Source: Pseudocitrobacter vendiensis
GTDB taxonomy: Bacteria; Pseudomonadota; Gammaproteobacteria; Enterobacterales; Enterobacteriaceae
DNA: 64,000 nucleotides
Direction of reading: 5' to 3'
Assembly (NCBI RefSeq): GCF_943590815.1
Contig: NZ_CALSBS010000011.1
Coordinates: 1 to 64,000, forward strand
Of the stretch, positions 43,374 through 52,924 are shown in pieces. Each line of letters opens with the position of its first letter. The stretch's first letter is position 1. Position numbers and translations under genes: made by a program. Below the pieces are notes generated by a model. The model had not been told where the DNA came from. It saw only the letters and a program-made list of their open reading frames with translations, and made no database searches.

Positions 43374-43930
43374 TGACGGGAAAACTGATTTGGTTAATGG
43401 GGGCCTCTGGCTCCGGAAAAGACAGTCTGTTGACGGAACTCCGCCAGCGGGAACAAACTCAGCTACTGGTAGCGCATCGCTACATCACGCGCGCCGCCAG
43501 CGCCGGAAGTGAAAACCATATCGCCCTGAGCGAGCAGGAGTTTTTTACCCGCGCGGGGCAGAACCTTCTGGCCTTAAGCTGGCACGCCAACGGCCTGTAT
43601 TATGGCATCGGCGTCGAGATTGACCTCTGGCTGCACGCTGGATTTGACGTGGTGGTCAACGGCTCACGCGCCCATCTACCGCAGGCGCGGGCGCGCTATC
43701 AATCGGCGCTGCTGCCCGTTTGTTTACAGGTTTCGCCAGAGATCCTGCGCCAGCGCCTGGAAAACCGTGGTCGTGAAAATGCCAGTGAAATTAACGCCCG
43801 GCTGGCGCGCGCTGCCCGCTATACTCCTCAGGATTGTCTTACGCTCAATAATGACGGCAGCCTGCGCCAGTCGGTCGACAAGCTGCTGACGCTGATTCAT
43901 CAGAAGGAGAAACACCATGCCTGCTTGTGA
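43373..43930 (+). CDS. PhnN, ribose 1,5-bisphosphokinase
   Basis: A 185-residue P-loop kinase ([11 protein letters not shown] at about residues 10-20) that makes 5-phosphoribosyl 1-diphosphate (PRPP) from ribose 1,5-bisphosphate, the last step of phosphonate carbon salvage. It resembles guanylate kinase in fold. Its end overlaps the phnO start by 14 bases. Confidence 0.94.
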
Positions 43931-44351
43931 GCTTCGCCCGGCTACGCAGTACGACACCGACGCAGTTTACGCGCTGATTTGTGAGCTAAAACAGGCGGAG
44001 TTTGACCACCACGCGTTTCGCGTGGGGTTTAACGCCAATCTGCGCGACCCGAACATGCGCTACCATCTGGCGCTGCTGGATGGCGAAGTTGTCGGCATGA
44101 TCGGCCTGCATTTGCAGTTTCATCTGCATCATGTCAACTGGATCGGCGAAATTCAGGAACTGGTGGTGATGCCGCAGGCGCGCGGTCTGAACGTCGGCAG
44201 TAAATTACTGGCATGGGCCGAAGAAGAAGCCCGCCAGGCCGGGGCCGAAATGACCGAGCTTTCCACCAACGTCAAGCGCCACGACGCGCACCGTTTCTAT
44301 CTGCGCGAAGGCTACGAGCAGAGCCACTTCCGCTTCACCAAGGCGCTGTAA
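43917..44351 (+). CDS. PhnO, aminoalkylphosphonate N-acetyltransferase
   Basis: A 144-residue GNAT enzyme that acetylates 1-aminoalkylphosphonates before C-P cleavage and detoxifies them. The acetyl-CoA loop [15 protein letters not shown] (about 86-100) is the GNAT motif A. GGAGAAACACC precedes the ATG, inside phnN. It is the only GNAT gene of the operon and matches E. coli. Confidence 0.94.
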
Positions 44352-44352
44352 C

Positions 44353-45111
44353 ATGAGCCTGACCCTCACACTTACTGGCACTGGCGGCGCACAGGGTGTT
44401 CCCGCATGGGGCTGTGAGTGCGCGGCCTGCGCCAGAGCGCGGCGCTCACCGCAGTATCGCCGCCAGCCATGCAGCGGCGTCGTGAAGTTTAACGACGCGA
44501 TCACCCTGATCGACGCCGGGCTACACGATCTCGCCGATCGCTGGTCGCCCGGATCGTTCCAGCAGTTTTTGCTGACGCACTACCATATGGATCACGTGCA
44601 GGGGCTGTTTCCGCTGCGCTGGGGCGTGGGCGATTCGATCCCGGTCTACGGCCCGCCGGATGAACAGGGCTGCGACGATCTGTTTAAACATCCGGGCCTG
44701 CTTGATTTCAGCCACACGGTGGAGCCATTTGTGATGTTTGATTTGCAGGGATTACAGGTCACGCCGCTGCCGCTCAACCATTCGAAACTCACATTCGGCT
44801 ATTTACTGGAAACGGCGCACAATCGGGTGGCGTGGCTGTCTGACACCGCGGGCCTGCCGGAAAACACGCTGAAATTTTTACTCGATAATCATCCGCAGGT
44901 GATGGTGATTGATTGCAGCCATCCGCCGCGCGAGGATGCGCCGCGTAATCACTGCGATTTAAACACCGTGCTGGCGCTGAATGAGATTATCCGTTCACCG
45001 CGCGTGATTCTGACGCACATCAGCCACCAGTTTGATGCGTGGCTGATGGAAAATACGCTGCCATCGGGGGTTGAGGCGGGGTTTGATGGGATGGTGATTG
45101 GGGTGGCGTAA
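44353..45111 (+). CDS. PhnP, 5-phosphoribosyl 1,2-cyclic phosphate phosphodiesterase
   Basis: A metallo-beta-lactamase-fold enzyme that opens the cyclic phosphate made by PhnJ to ribose 1,5-bisphosphate. The 252 residues carry [10 protein letters not shown] (the HxHxDH motif), a later HSK and SDTAG aspartate, and a zinc site built with the CECAAC-type cysteines near residue 18-25. It is the last gene of the operon, one base after phnO, and is followed by a bipartite palindromic repeat. Confidence 0.95.
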   Translation: MSLTLTLTGTGGAQGVPAWGCECAACARARRSPQYRRQPCSGVVKFNDAITLIDAGLHDLADRWSPGSFQQFLLTHYHMDHVQGLFPLRWGVGDSIPVYGPPDEQGCDDLFKHPGLLDFSHTVEPFVMFDLQGLQVTPLPLNHSKLTFGYLLETAHNRVAWLSDTAGLPENTLKFLLDNHPQVMVIDCSHPPREDAPRNHCDLNTVLALNEIIRSPRVILTHISHQFDAWLMENTLPSGVEAGFDGMVIGVA

Positions 45112-45136
45112 TAGGGTGGGAATGTGCGCGCTGATG

Positions 45137-45242
45137 CCCTCACCCCGGCCCTCTCCCACAGGGAGAGGGAGAAAACTGCATATACTTAATCTCTGGCACG
45201 GTCGGTTCCCTCTCCCTGTGGGAGAGGGTTAGGGTGAGGGGC
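45137..45242. repeat. Bipartite palindromic repeat between phnP and yjdP
   Basis: It has the same two-arm structure as the copy at 41.4 kb: CCCTCACCCCGGCCCTC start, CTCCC-ACA-GGGAG hairpin with GAGAAAA, then a CCCTCTCCCT-GT-GGGAGAGGG hairpin and TTAGGGTGAGGGG end. It lies between convergent genes and may act as a transcription barrier. Confidence 0.9.
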
Positions 45243-45263
45243 CCTGCCAGCACCTAACTCCCC

Positions 45264-45587
45264 TCATCGCTCATACTCATCCTCCAGCCTCTGCCGCTCA
45301 TCCTCTAGCTGCCGACGTTCCTGGTCAAGCTGGCGCTGGCGGTCATCAAGTTGCCTGCGTCGATCTTCCAGTTGGCGACGGCGATCGTCATATTGCTGGC
45401 GGCTGTTATCACCGCGATAGCGCCCGTCGTCGTAGTCGCGATCGTCGTCATCGCTGGCGCGGTCACTGGATGGATTGTAAGCATCGTTAATCGCTTGCTG
45501 GATGTTGCCTATTGCATCATCAATCACATCAGCATGTGCAAGCGGACTCATCAGCACAAACAATAATACGGTAAGGTAACGTTTCAT
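45264..45587 (-). CDS. YjdP, small secreted coiled-coil protein
   Basis: A 107-residue protein with a signal peptide (MKRYLTVLLFVLMSPLAHA), a short VIDDAIGNIQQAINDAYNP segment shared with E. coli YjdP, an acidic spacer and then about five seven-residue repeats of the type DRRRQLE/DDRQRQLD. The tail should form a highly charged coiled coil or single helix. The function is unknown. The frame extends six codons upstream to 45605, but the signal peptide begins at 45587. Its place after phnP is as in E. coli. Confidence 0.88.
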   Translation of the reverse strand: MKRYLTVLLFVLMSPLAHADVIDDAIGNIQQAINDAYNPSSDRASDDDDRDYDDGRYRGDNSRQQYDDRRRQLEDRRRQLDDRQRQLDQERRQLEDERQRLEDEYER

Positions 45588-45807
45588 CAGGAAAATCTCA
45601 CACAACCGGAGTGTGAAAACGTTAATGAGAAGTTAGAAAATAAAACAGCGGAGTATTCTCAAATGTGGATAGCACAATAACCTAACGATAATAGTTAATT
45701 CGGTCACAATGAAATCACCCTCGTTTAAGTTTTATTATTATAATAATCCCCATTTTGCCCTTCTTATTATTTATTTCACAAATAATTAAATGGAGATTAG
45801 ATATTTT

Positions 45808-47787
45808 ATGAATGGAAATTTCAGATTAACAAAAACCTGTCTGGCGCTTTCCGCAATTATGGGTTTTATGATTCAATCCGTCAGCGCGGCAGAAATAGCA
45901 AAAGACGCGACAACCTTTACTAAATCCGTCAACCAGCAGTATCAACAATCATTGCCCTTTAACGATCGCCAGGATTTCGACGACGCGCAGCGCGGATTTA
46001 TAGCTCCGCTATTAAATGAAGGAAAATTAACGACGCCAGATGGCAAAGTCTATTACCGCGCACTGGATTACCAATTTGATATCAATGCGCCAGCGCCAGA
46101 TACCATCAACCCCAGCCTGTGGCGTCAGTCGCAGGTCAACGGTATCTCCGGGCTGTTCAAAGTCACCGATCGTATGTATCAGGTACGCAGTCAGGATATC
46201 TCCAACATCACCTTCATTGAAGGTGATACGGGCATCATCGTCATCGACCCACTGGTAACGCCGAACGCTGCGAAAGCCAGCCTTGACCTCTACTTCAAGC
46301 ATCGCCCACAAAAACCGATTGTGGCCGTGATTTATACCCACAGCCACGCCGATCACTATGGCGGCGTGAAAGGTCTTGTCAGCGAAGCGGATGTGAAAGC
46401 GGGGAAAGTGCAAATCATTGCCCCGGAAGGCTTTATGGAAGAGGCGATCAGCGAAAACGTGCTGGCAGGCAATATCATGAGCCGCCGCGCGCTTTACTCC
46501 TATGGCCTGCTGCTGCCACATAACGCGCAGGGCAATATCGGCAACGGTCTTGGCGTTACGCTCACCACCGGCGACCCGACAATCATTGCCCCAACCCGTA
46601 TCATTACCAAAACCGGTCAAAAACTGAATATCGACGGGCTGGATTTCGAATTCCTGATGGCCCCGGGCAGCGAAGCGCCGTCAGAAATGCACCTTTATAT
46701 TCCGGCGCTGAAAGCCCTGTGTACAGCGGAAAACAGCACCCACACGCTGCATAACTTCTACACCCTGCGCGGCGCGAAAACCCGTGATACCGCGAAGTGG
46801 ACCAGTTACCTTAACCAGACACTGGATAAGTGGGGCTCACAGGCAGAAGTCCTGTTTATGCCGCACACCTGGCCGGTGTGGGGAAATCAGCGCATCAATG
46901 ACTATATCGGTAAATATCGCGACACCATCAAGTACATTCATGACCAGACGCTGCATTTAGCGAATCAGGGTTACACCATGAATGAAATCGGCAATATGAT
47001 TCATCTGCCGGAAACGCTGGATAAAAACTGGGCCAGCCGTGGCTACTATGGCTCCGTCAGCCATAACGCCCGCGCGGTGTATAACTTCTACCTCGGCTAC
47101 TACGACGGTAACCCGGCCAACCTGAATCCGTATGGTCAGGTCGATATGGGTAAACGCTATGTCAAAGCGCTGGGCGGCTCTGCACATGCTATCAACCTCG
47201 CACGTGAAGCCTACAACCAGGGCGACTACCGTTGGGCATCCGAACTGCTGAAACAGGTGATTGCAGCCGATCCAGGCGATCAGGTCGCGAAAAACCTGCA
47301 AGCAGATACCTTTGAACAGCTCGGCTATCAGGCAGAGTCCGCCACCTGGCGCGGTTTCTACCTGACCGGCGCGAAAGAGTTGCGTGAAGGCGTGAAGAAA
47401 TTCGAACACGCCAGCACTGCATCTTCCGACACGATCAAGGGTATGACCGTCGAGATGCTGCTGGATTATCTGGCGGTACGTCTGGACAGCGACAAGGCCG
47501 CAGGCAAAAACATTAGCCTGAACTTTAATTTCTCCAATAACGATAATATGAACGTATCGCTGGAAAACAGCGTGTTGAACTATCGTAAAACGCTGCAACC
47601 GAAAGTGGATGCTTCTTTCTACATGAGCCGCAGCGATCTGCACGACGTGCTGGTCGGTCAGGCGAAAATGGCCGATCTGGTGAAAGCGAAGAAGGTGAAA
47701 ATTATTGGCAATGCGAATAAATTAAATGAAGTCATTTCTTGCATGGATAAATTTGAGCTGTGGACAAATATTGTCACGCCTAATTAA
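45808..47787 (+). CDS. YjcS, periplasmic alkyl/aryl sulfatase (metallo-beta-lactamase type)
   Basis: Hydrolyses linear primary alkyl sulfates such as dodecyl sulfate. From ATG 45808 (GGAG 12 bases upstream) it has 659 residues: a signal peptide (cleavage probably after VSAA), a metallo-beta-lactamase domain with [10 protein letters not shown] (about 175-185), the GSEAPSEMH and [14 protein letters not shown] metal/substrate segments, a dimerisation domain and a C-terminal SCP-2 sterol-carrier-like domain (about 540-655). An ATG six codons upstream (45790) is less well placed. E. coli YjcS is about the same length. It stands alone, with its own terminator. Confidence 0.93.
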   Translation: MNGNFRLTKTCLALSAIMGFMIQSVSAAEIAKDATTFTKSVNQQYQQSLPFNDRQDFDDAQRGFIAPLLNEGKLTTPDGKVYYRALDYQFDINAPAPDTINPSLWRQSQVNGISGLFKVTDRMYQVRSQDISNITFIEGDTGIIVIDPLVTPNAAKASLDLYFKHRPQKPIVAVIYTHSHADHYGGVKGLVSEADVKAGKVQIIAPEGFMEEAISENVLAGNIMSRRALYSYGLLLPHNAQGNIGNGLGVTLTTGDPTIIAPTRIITKTGQKLNIDGLDFEFLMAPGSEAPSEMHLYIPALKALCTAENSTHTLHNFYTLRGAKTRDTAKWTSYLNQTLDKWGSQAEVLFMPHTWPVWGNQRINDYIGKYRDTIKYIHDQTLHLANQGYTMNEIGNMIHLPETLDKNWASRGYYGSVSHNARAVYNFYLGYYDGNPANLNPYGQVDMGKRYVKALGGSAHAINLAREAYNQGDYRWASELLKQVIAADPGDQVAKNLQADTFEQLGYQAESATWRGFYLTGAKELREGVKKFEHASTASSDTIKGMTVEMLLDYLAVRLDSDKAAGKNISLNFNFSNNDNMNVSLENSVLNYRKTLQPKVDASFYMSRSDLHDVLVGQAKMADLVKAKKVKIIGNANKLNEVISCMDKFELWTNIVTPN

Positions 47788-47803
47788 TCATTAAGCAAAA
47801 GTG

Positions 47804-47838
47804 ATAAACGTGCCCTGCACAGGTCGGGGCACGTTTAT
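47804..47838 (+). terminator. yjcS terminator
   Basis: ATAAACGTGCCC and GGGCACGTTTAT form a perfect 12-base-pair stem 16 bases after the stop. The stem ends in a T-rich stretch. Confidence 0.82.
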
Positions 47839-47987
47839 AATTCACAAATCGGATAGTCAATTCCGCAAGTTAAATCAATTTTCCCGCCACCACTCTGATT
47901 ATACTTTTCAGTTCGAACCGGGCGACGGTTTTATTCAACATTTACAGGAATATTATTAGCCACATTTATTCTTCAGGAAAATAAAAC

Positions 47988-48254
47988 ATGGACAGGTTTT
48001 TTTCTTTTTCAGGCAAGCTCTTCCTGCTTCCCCTGTTTCTGCTGTCGGGCTGCACCTTTTCACCGGCGATACCGGTGGTTGGCGCTTATTACCCTGGCTG
48101 GCTTTTTTGCATCATTGGCGGTGTCATTTTGACACTTATCGTCCGCCGCATCCTTATTCGCACGAACAGCACGCCGCATCTGGGCTACCCAGGGCTGGTC
48201 TATACCGCGCTATTCGCCCTTTTCTCCATGCTGTTATGGCTGGCCTTCTTTTAA
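47988..48254 (+). CDS. YtcA, small lipoprotein of the mdtNOP operon
   Basis: An 88-residue protein with an N-terminal lipobox (LFLLSGC, Cys about residue 22) and two further hydrophobic helices (about 33-50, 68-88). It matches E. coli YtcA, which precedes mdtN. The function is unknown; it may assemble with the efflux system. It lies 19 bases upstream of mdtN. Confidence 0.85.
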   Translation: MDRFFSFSGKLFLLPLFLLSGCTFSPAIPVVGAYYPGWLFCIIGGVILTLIVRRILIRTNSTPHLGYPGLVYTALFALFSMLLWLAFF

Positions 48255-48273
48255 TTTCTATTGAGACGCACAC

Positions 48274-49305
48274 ATGGAAAGTACGCCTAAAAAACCGACC
48301 AATAAAAAGTCTCCTGCCCTTATCCTGGTTCTGGTGGCTATCGTCGTTATGGGTTATGTCATCTGGCGCCTGGATAGCGCGCCCTCCACTAACGACGCCT
48401 ATGTTTATGCCGACACCATTGATGTCGTGCCGGAGGTCAGCGGTCGTATTGTCGATATGGCGGTACACGATAATCAGCTGGTCAAGCAGGGTGATGTGCT
48501 GATGCGCATCGATCCACGGACATATGAAGCAAACCTCGCGAAAGCCAAAGCGTCGCTGGAAGCGCTCGACAAACAAATCATGCTGATGCGGCGCAGCGTT
48601 GACGCCCAACAGCACGGTGCCGACTCTGTAGAAGCTACCGTCGCCAAGGCGCGCGCTGCCGCCGCACAGGCCACCAAAACGCTGAATCGTACCGAACCTC
48701 TGCTGGCGCAGGGTTTTGTCTCCGCCGAAGACGTTGACCGTGCACGCACCGCACAGCGCGCCGCAGAAGCCGATCTCAACGCCATTCTGGAACAGGCGAA
48801 ACAAGCGGCCAGCGCGGTAAGCGGCGTTGATGCGCTGCAAGCTCAGCGTGATGTGGTACAGGCTGACATCGCCTTAACCAAGTTGCATCTGGAAATGGCG
48901 ACCGTTCGCGCACCGTTTGACGGTCGCGTCGTGGCGCTAAAAACCACGGTTGGTCAGTTCGCATCTGCCATGAAGCCGGTCTTTACCCTGATCGACACCA
49001 ACCACTGGTACGTTATCGCCAACTTCCGCGAAACCGAGTTGAAGAATATTCACAACGGCACCCCCGCCACGCTGCGTCTGATGAGCGATTCGGGCAAAAC
49101 CTTTACCGGAAAGGTCGACTCCATTGGCTACGGCGTAATGCCGGACGATGGCGGCATGGTGCTCGGTGGACTGCCACGCGTTTCCCGCTCCATTAACTGG
49201 GTCCGCGTCGCCCAACGTTTCCCGGTGAAAATTCTGGTCGAGAATCCGGATGCAGAGATGTTCCGCATCGGCGCGTCGGCGGTTGCTAACCTTGAGCCGC
49301 AATGA
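48274..49305 (+). CDS. MdtN, HlyD-family efflux adaptor
   Basis: Periplasmic adaptor of the MdtNOP system, linked in E. coli to resistance to puromycin, acriflavine and related compounds. The 343 residues have one TM helix (about 13-32), a lipoyl half-motif (VVPEVSGRIVDMAVHDNQLV), a coiled-coil hairpin (about 85-200) and the second half-motif ATVRAPFDGRVVAL. It is encoded 19 bases after ytcA and overlaps mdtO by four. Confidence 0.93.
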   Translation: MESTPKKPTNKKSPALILVLVAIVVMGYVIWRLDSAPSTNDAYVYADTIDVVPEVSGRIVDMAVHDNQLVKQGDVLMRIDPRTYEANLAKAKASLEALDKQIMLMRRSVDAQQHGADSVEATVAKARAAAAQATKTLNRTEPLLAQGFVSAEDVDRARTAQRAAEADLNAILEQAKQAASAVSGVDALQAQRDVVQADIALTKLHLEMATVRAPFDGRVVALKTTVGQFASAMKPVFTLIDTNHWYVIANFRETELKNIHNGTPATLRLMSDSGKTFTGKVDSIGYGVMPDDGGMVLGGLPRVSRSINWVRVAQRFPVKILVENPDAEMFRIGASAVANLEPQ

Positions 49306-51287
49306 TGAAGGCGCTTGATTATCTGCCGCTGCCGATGGCCAAACTGCTGGGCTTCTTCCACGAAGAGCTCCGCGAGCAGCGTCCAGGCCGCTTCCCGCAG
49401 ACAATGCAACTCTGGGCGGGTTGTCTGCTGGTTGTGCTCATCTCCATGACCTTCGAAATCCCCTTTGTCGCCATCTCGCTGGCAGTACTGTTCTACGGCA
49501 TTCAGTCCAATGCCTTTTACACCAAATTTGTGGCGATCCTTTTCGTGGTCGCCACGGTGCTGGAAATCGGCAGCCTGTTCCTGATCTATAAATGGTCCTA
49601 CGGCTATCCGCTGGTACGCATGGTGATTGCCAGCCTGATTCTCATTGGCTGCATGTTCCTGATGCGTACCCACAAGCTGGGGCTGGTGTTCTTCGCCGTG
49701 GCGATTGTGGCGATTTACGGCCAGACCTTTCCGGGGATGCTCGATTACCCGGAAATCGTACTGCGCCTGACCCTCTGGTGCATCGTGGTCGGGCTATACC
49801 CGACGCTGCTGATGGTGCTGATGGGCGTGCTGTGGTTTCCGGCGCGGGCGATTGGCCAGATGCGCAGCGGGCTATGCCGTCAGCTTGATGAGGCCATTCT
49901 TCACTTAACGCAGCCGGTTATGCCCGCGAGCGAAAAGCAGCTTGAGCGCGACGCGCTGGCGCTGCAAAAACTCAACGTATTCTGCCTGGCAGATGACACC
50001 GAGTGGAAAAACCACTGCGCATGGTGGCAAAGCTGCGTGGCAACCGTCACTTATCTGCGCACCACACTAAACCGCTTTGATGCCCTCGCCTGGGCGAGCG
50101 ACGCGGCAGTGCAAAACCTCATGCCTGAGCTGACCGCAGCAATGCGCTCACTGAGCACCGCGATTAGCGCTGGCGAACCCTGGCGCACAAGCTGGCACCT
50201 CACGGAAGAACAGCGCACCGCCGCGCAGCGTTGCGGTCTTAGCGGCGTTTGCCAGGCGCTGATTCAACTTGGCGAAATGGACCCGAGTACCCCGCCAGCG
50301 CCTGCTGCAAAAGCGCCTTCAATGGCTGCCGATGCCTGGACTAACCCGACCTACATCCGCTACGCACTGAAAACACTGCTGGCGTGTATGATTTGCTACG
50401 TCTTTTATTCCGGTGTCGATTGGGAAGGCATTCATACCTGTATGCTCACCTGCGTGATCGTCGCCAACCCCAGCATCGGGTCCTCTTATCAGAAAATGGG
50501 CCTGCGCTTTGGTGGCGCGTTCCTGGGCGCAGTGCTGGCACTGCTGTTTACTCTGCTGGTTATGCCGTGGCTCGACAACATTGTGGAGCTCCTTTGCGTG
50601 CTGGCTCCAATTTTTCTTATCGGTTCATGGATAGCCACCAGTTCAGAGCGCTCGTCTTATATCGGCACGCAAATGGTGGTCACCTTTGCACTGGCAACGC
50701 TTGAGAACGTGTTTGGCCCCAGCTACGACCTGGTTGAAATCCGCGACCGCGCCATAGGTATTCTGATTGGTACCGCCGTTTCCGCTGTCATCTACACCTT
50801 TATCTGGCCTGAAAGCGAAGCCCGCGCATTGCCACAGAAGCTGGCCGGTGCACTGTCGATGCTCGCCAAAGCCATCCGCCTGCCATATATCCAGGGTGGT
50901 GCGGCCCTGAGTGGATATCTGCAACTGCGCATCGGCTGCCACGCGGCGTTTAATGCCAGCGAAGAGATGTGCGAGCGCGTTGCGCTGGAACGTCATCTTC
51001 CTGCCGATATACGTGAACAGTTGGTGAGCCACAGCAATGCGGTTATCCGCCAGGGGCGTGAAATGCTCCACGCATGGGATAAGCAACCCGATGCAGAACA
51101 CGCTGCTGCGTTTGCTGACGCGCTGGACGCCTACGCCAGCGGTCTTACGCAGAACAGCAGCATCACGCCCACATTGAGCCCGGCTGCACGCAACAACCCC
51201 ATCGCGCAGCACATCTCTCTTTTACCCGACTGGAGCAACCCGCCATCCGTAGAGGCCGCGCGGGCGCAAGGAGCTATGCCACAATGA
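49302..51287 (+). CDS. MdtO, aromatic acid exporter/FUSC-family efflux permease
   Basis: Inner-membrane component with two clusters of TM helices (about 40-185 and 355-500) and long soluble parts, as in the FUSC/AaeB family. The 661 residues match E. coli MdtO (683 residues or so as annotated; slight start or end differences are possible). Its start overlaps mdtN and its end overlaps mdtP, so the three are coupled. Confidence 0.92.
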   Translation: MMKALDYLPLPMAKLLGFFHEELREQRPGRFPQTMQLWAGCLLVVLISMTFEIPFVAISLAVLFYGIQSNAFYTKFVAILFVVATVLEIGSLFLIYKWSYGYPLVRMVIASLILIGCMFLMRTHKLGLVFFAVAIVAIYGQTFPGMLDYPEIVLRLTLWCIVVGLYPTLLMVLMGVLWFPARAIGQMRSGLCRQLDEAILHLTQPVMPASEKQLERDALALQKLNVFCLADDTEWKNHCAWWQSCVATVTYLRTTLNRFDALAWASDAAVQNLMPELTAAMRSLSTAISAGEPWRTSWHLTEEQRTAAQRCGLSGVCQALIQLGEMDPSTPPAPAAKAPSMAADAWTNPTYIRYALKTLLACMICYVFYSGVDWEGIHTCMLTCVIVANPSIGSSYQKMGLRFGGAFLGAVLALLFTLLVMPWLDNIVELLCVLAPIFLIGSWIATSSERSSYIGTQMVVTFALATLENVFGPSYDLVEIRDRAIGILIGTAVSAVIYTFIWPESEARALPQKLAGALSMLAKAIRLPYIQGGAALSGYLQLRIGCHAAFNASEEMCERVALERHLPADIREQLVSHSNAVIRQGREMLHAWDKQPDAEHAAAFADALDAYASGLTQNSSITPTLSPAARNNPIAQHISLLPDWSNPPSVEAARAQGAMPQ

Positions 51288-52732
51288 CCCAACATTTTTC
51301 CCGCTTGCTGATTTGCAGCCTGCTCTGCACCACCACGCTGCTCTCTGGCTGCGCGTTGATCCGCAAAGACGGTACACCGACCCCGCAGATAGCTCCCGAG
51401 CAAATCAAACTCGCTGACGACATTCACCTGGCAAGCCAGGGCTGGCCGCAGGCGCAATGGTGGAAACAGTTTCACGATCCGCAACTGGATGCGCTGATCG
51501 CCAAAACCCTTGCCGGATCGCACACGCTGGCCGAGGCGAAGCAGCATGAAGAAAAAGCGCAGTCGCAGGCTGAACTGCTGGAGGCGGGCTCACGCCTGCA
51601 AATGGCGGCGCTGGGAATGCTGAACCGCCAACGTGTTTCGGCCAGCGGCTTCCTCAGCCCCTACGCCATGGACGCACCGCGTTTAGGCATGGACGGTCCG
51701 TACTATACGGAAGCGACCGTCGGCGTGGTCGCCGGGTTTGATCTCGATTTGTGGGGCGCGCATCGTTCCGCCGTCGAAGCCGCCATTGGCGCGAAGAATG
51801 CGGCGTTAGCGGAAACCGCTGCTGTCGAACTGTCATTGACCACCGGTGTTGCTCAGCTTTACTACAGCCAGCAGGCTAACTACCAGATGCTTGATTTACT
51901 TGAGCAGACTCACGATGTGATTGATTACGCAGTGAAAGCGCACCAGAGCAAAGTCAATCAGGGTCTGGAGGCGAAAGTACCGTGGCACGGCGCACGCTCG
52001 CAATTGCTGGCGGTGGAAAAACAGATCGCCGCCGTGAAGGGGCAAATCAAAGAGACGCGGGAATCGCTGCGCGCCATCATCGGCGCAACGGATATGCCGG
52101 ACATCAAACCGGTGGCGCTACCGCAGGTTGACACCGGGCTGCCATCGTCGCTCTCTTATGAACTGCTCGCTCGCCGCCCTGACCTTCAGGCCATGCGCTG
52201 GTATGTTCAGGCATCGTTAAGCCAGGTTGATGCCGCACGTGCACTCTTCTATCCGAGTTTTGATATCAAAGCCTTCTTCGGCTTCGACGCGATTCATCTT
52301 GAAGATATGTTCAAAAGCCCGAGCAAGCAGATCAACTTCATCCCTGGCCTGCGCTTACCGCTGTTTGACGGTGGAAGGCTAAACGCCAATCTGGCGAGTA
52401 CACGCGCCAGCAGCAACATGCTGATTGAGCGTTACAACCAGTCGGTGCTCAACGCGGTACGCGATGTGGCGATTAACGGCTCGCGCCTGCAAACCCTCAA
52501 CGACCAGCGCGTCATGCAAACTGAACGTGTTGACGCCGCGCGTTATACCCAGGCCGCCGCACAGGCTGCATACAAGCAGGGCCTCGGCAGTCGCTTGCAG
52601 GCAACCGAAGCCCAGCTTCCGGTACTGGCGGAGCAAATGTCGCTAATGATGCTCGACACCCATCGGGTCATTGAGAACATTCAGCTCATTAAATCGCTGG
52701 GCGGCGGCTATCAGGCCATCAATCAAAAGTAA
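51284..52732 (+). CDS. MdtP, TolC-like outer membrane lipoprotein
   Basis: Outer-membrane channel of the MdtNOP pump. The 482 residues begin with a lipoprotein signal (TTTLLSGC, Cys about residue 23) and have two outer-membrane efflux repeats with GFDLDLWGAHR and LFDGGRLNANLASTRA, typical of NodT-type channels. The start overlaps mdtO as ATGA. A GC hairpin follows. Confidence 0.93.
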   Translation: MTQHFSRLLICSLLCTTTLLSGCALIRKDGTPTPQIAPEQIKLADDIHLASQGWPQAQWWKQFHDPQLDALIAKTLAGSHTLAEAKQHEEKAQSQAELLEAGSRLQMAALGMLNRQRVSASGFLSPYAMDAPRLGMDGPYYTEATVGVVAGFDLDLWGAHRSAVEAAIGAKNAALAETAAVELSLTTGVAQLYYSQQANYQMLDLLEQTHDVIDYAVKAHQSKVNQGLEAKVPWHGARSQLLAVEKQIAAVKGQIKETRESLRAIIGATDMPDIKPVALPQVDTGLPSSLSYELLARRPDLQAMRWYVQASLSQVDAARALFYPSFDIKAFFGFDAIHLEDMFKSPSKQINFIPGLRLPLFDGGRLNANLASTRASSNMLIERYNQSVLNAVRDVAINGSRLQTLNDQRVMQTERVDAARYTQAAAQAAYKQGLGSRLQATEAQLPVLAEQMSLMMLDTHRVIENIQLIKSLGGGYQAINQK

Positions 52733-52740
52733 CCCTCTCG

Positions 52741-52764
52741 CCGCGTGCCCCGTCACGCGGCTTC
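52741..52764 (+). terminator. mdtP terminator hairpin
   Basis: GCCGCGTG-CCCCGT-CACGCGGC, followed by TTCCTTT, lies just after the mdtP stop. It separates the efflux operon from fdhF. Confidence 0.8.
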
Positions 52765-52781
52765 CTTTCGACACGTCAAAA

Positions 52782-52806
52782 CTGACGACAGACTGTTTTT
52801 CGTCAG
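52782..52806 (+). promoter_or_regulatory. Possible FhlA activator site upstream of fdhF
   Basis: The interrupted repeat CTGACGA...TCGTCAG lies about 120-145 bases before fdhF and 55-75 bases before its sigma-54 promoter. In E. coli FhlA binds upstream of fdhF in this range. The assignment rests on position and symmetry only. Confidence 0.35.
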
Positions 52807-52858
52807 GGTTTTGTCTAAAAAATCCCCGTAATATCCGTGGATACCCACAATAAAAACA

Positions 52859-52875
52859 TGGCATAGAACCTGCAT
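52859..52875 (+). promoter_or_regulatory. Sigma-54 promoter of fdhF
   Basis: TGGCATAGAACCTGCAT has the GG and GC pairs of the -24/-12 consensus TGGCAC-N5-TTGCA with correct spacing. The E. coli fdhF promoter is sigma-54 dependent and activated by FhlA with formate. Confidence 0.85.
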
Positions 52876-52924
52876 AATAAGGTCGTTATGCGCGTCCGCG
52901 CTGATTGAAACTGGAGCAAGACCG

